Origin: Saccoglossus kowalevskii
Taxonomy: Eukaryota > Hemichordata > Enteropneusta > Harrimaniidae
Assembly (NCBI RefSeq): GCF_000003605.2
Contig: NW_003155237.1
Location: 873,726 to 910,951 of the forward strand
Direction: 5' to 3'
DNA length: 37,226 nt
Shown piece by piece: positions 37,001 through 37,226 of the stretch. The notes beneath the pieces are model-generated. The model made no database searches. It saw nothing but the letters and a program-made list of their open reading frames with translations, and had not been told where the DNA came from. The position numbers and the translations under genes are program-made. Numbering within the stretch: position 1 is the stretch's first letter; each line of letters opens with the position of its first letter.

Positions 37001-37020
37001 ACGGCAAGGTAAAGACTATG
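22000..37020. other. gene-free, more complex and CpG-richer DNA; candidate regulatory desert
   Basis: No exon is recognisable on either strand. Compared with 3-22 kb, obvious repeats are rarer and CpG words denser (for example 25110-25190, 30550-30800, 34200-34300). Open frames overlap one another on both strands (for example 29863-30126 and 36403-36884), which points to stop-poor composition and not to coding. A TAAT/TTAAT-rich stretch lies at 24105-24250. A short CGT/GTC trinucleotide run lies at 25634-25658. The impression of lower repeat content is by eye. Confidence 0.4.
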
Positions 37021-37039
37021 TCTAATTATAGTAAATACG

Positions 37040-37135
37040 TACTGCGTGCGTGACTCGAACCGGCGCTCGCGTACGGCACCTAATCGCCTAGCTACACGCC
37101 ACTACACGTCTTCCCCTCGGCCACCGGGCATCCCC
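37040..37135 (-). repeat. degenerate tRNA-like sequence (possible SINE head)
   Basis: On the minus strand, TGGCCGAGGGG resembles a pol III A box of Ser/Leu-type tRNA. About 60 bases downstream GGTTCGAGTC matches a B box. The T-stem pairs poorly and the acceptor arms do not match, so this is not an intact tRNA. It is more likely a tRNA pseudogene or the head of a tRNA-derived SINE. Confidence 0.4.
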
Positions 37136-37226
37136 AAAAAAGGATGCTTAATAACCGAGCTTATTACGTGCAGAGAACGTGAAACCCGTCCAACCGATAC
37201 GCGCCACACAGCATGGCCAGAATGCG

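Overview
The window is animal nuclear DNA. It is AT-rich and contains one recognisable protein gene, which is split by GT-AG introns; the rest is non-coding. Substituted repeat copies, a miniature inverted-repeat element family and the style of the dispersed repeats suggest a marine invertebrate. A hemichordate- or lancelet-like deuterostome is my best guess, but only a guess.

Left edge (about 1-2830, minus strand): the 5' part of ESF1, the nucleolar pre-rRNA processing factor (18S/small-subunit pathway). Four coding exons are readable at 2829-1824, 1579-1431, 1192-1079 and 637-387. Together they give about 506 residues of a protein usually about 850 long, and the remainder lies beyond position 1. 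The gene carries three separate tandem-repeat arrays. The first is a coding array that multiplies the conserved ESF1 motif [13 protein letters not shown]. The second is a degenerate array in intron 2. The third is a 47-bp minisatellite that duplicates the exon-4/intron-4 boundary about nine times, splice donor included. Exon 1 also contains an apparent 1-base frameshift.

Upstream of ESF1 (2830-4720): no coding sequence. A cluster resembling YY1, ETS and NRF1 sites at 4281-4310 looks like a housekeeping promoter and may be the ESF1 start region. A perfect match to the CTCF core consensus lies at 4707-4720.

Middle (4.7-22 kb): AT-rich, homopolymer-rich intergenic DNA with repeat relics. It holds an array of eight short direct repeats at 6476-6750, three copies of a roughly 200-bp terminal-inverted-repeat element (7.3, 17.0 and 18.0 kb), a TGTC microsatellite at 11.33 kb, and a 21-bp minisatellite at 17.6 kb in which each full unit carries a perfect SRF/CArG box. 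The 17.0 and 18.0 kb elements are in opposite orientation and flank the CArG array.

Right side (22-37 kb): no gene that I can recognise. The sequence looks more complex, with more CpG and fewer obvious repeats, and fits a regulatory desert or long intron beside a gene outside the window. A degenerate tRNA-like/SINE-like sequence lies near the right end.
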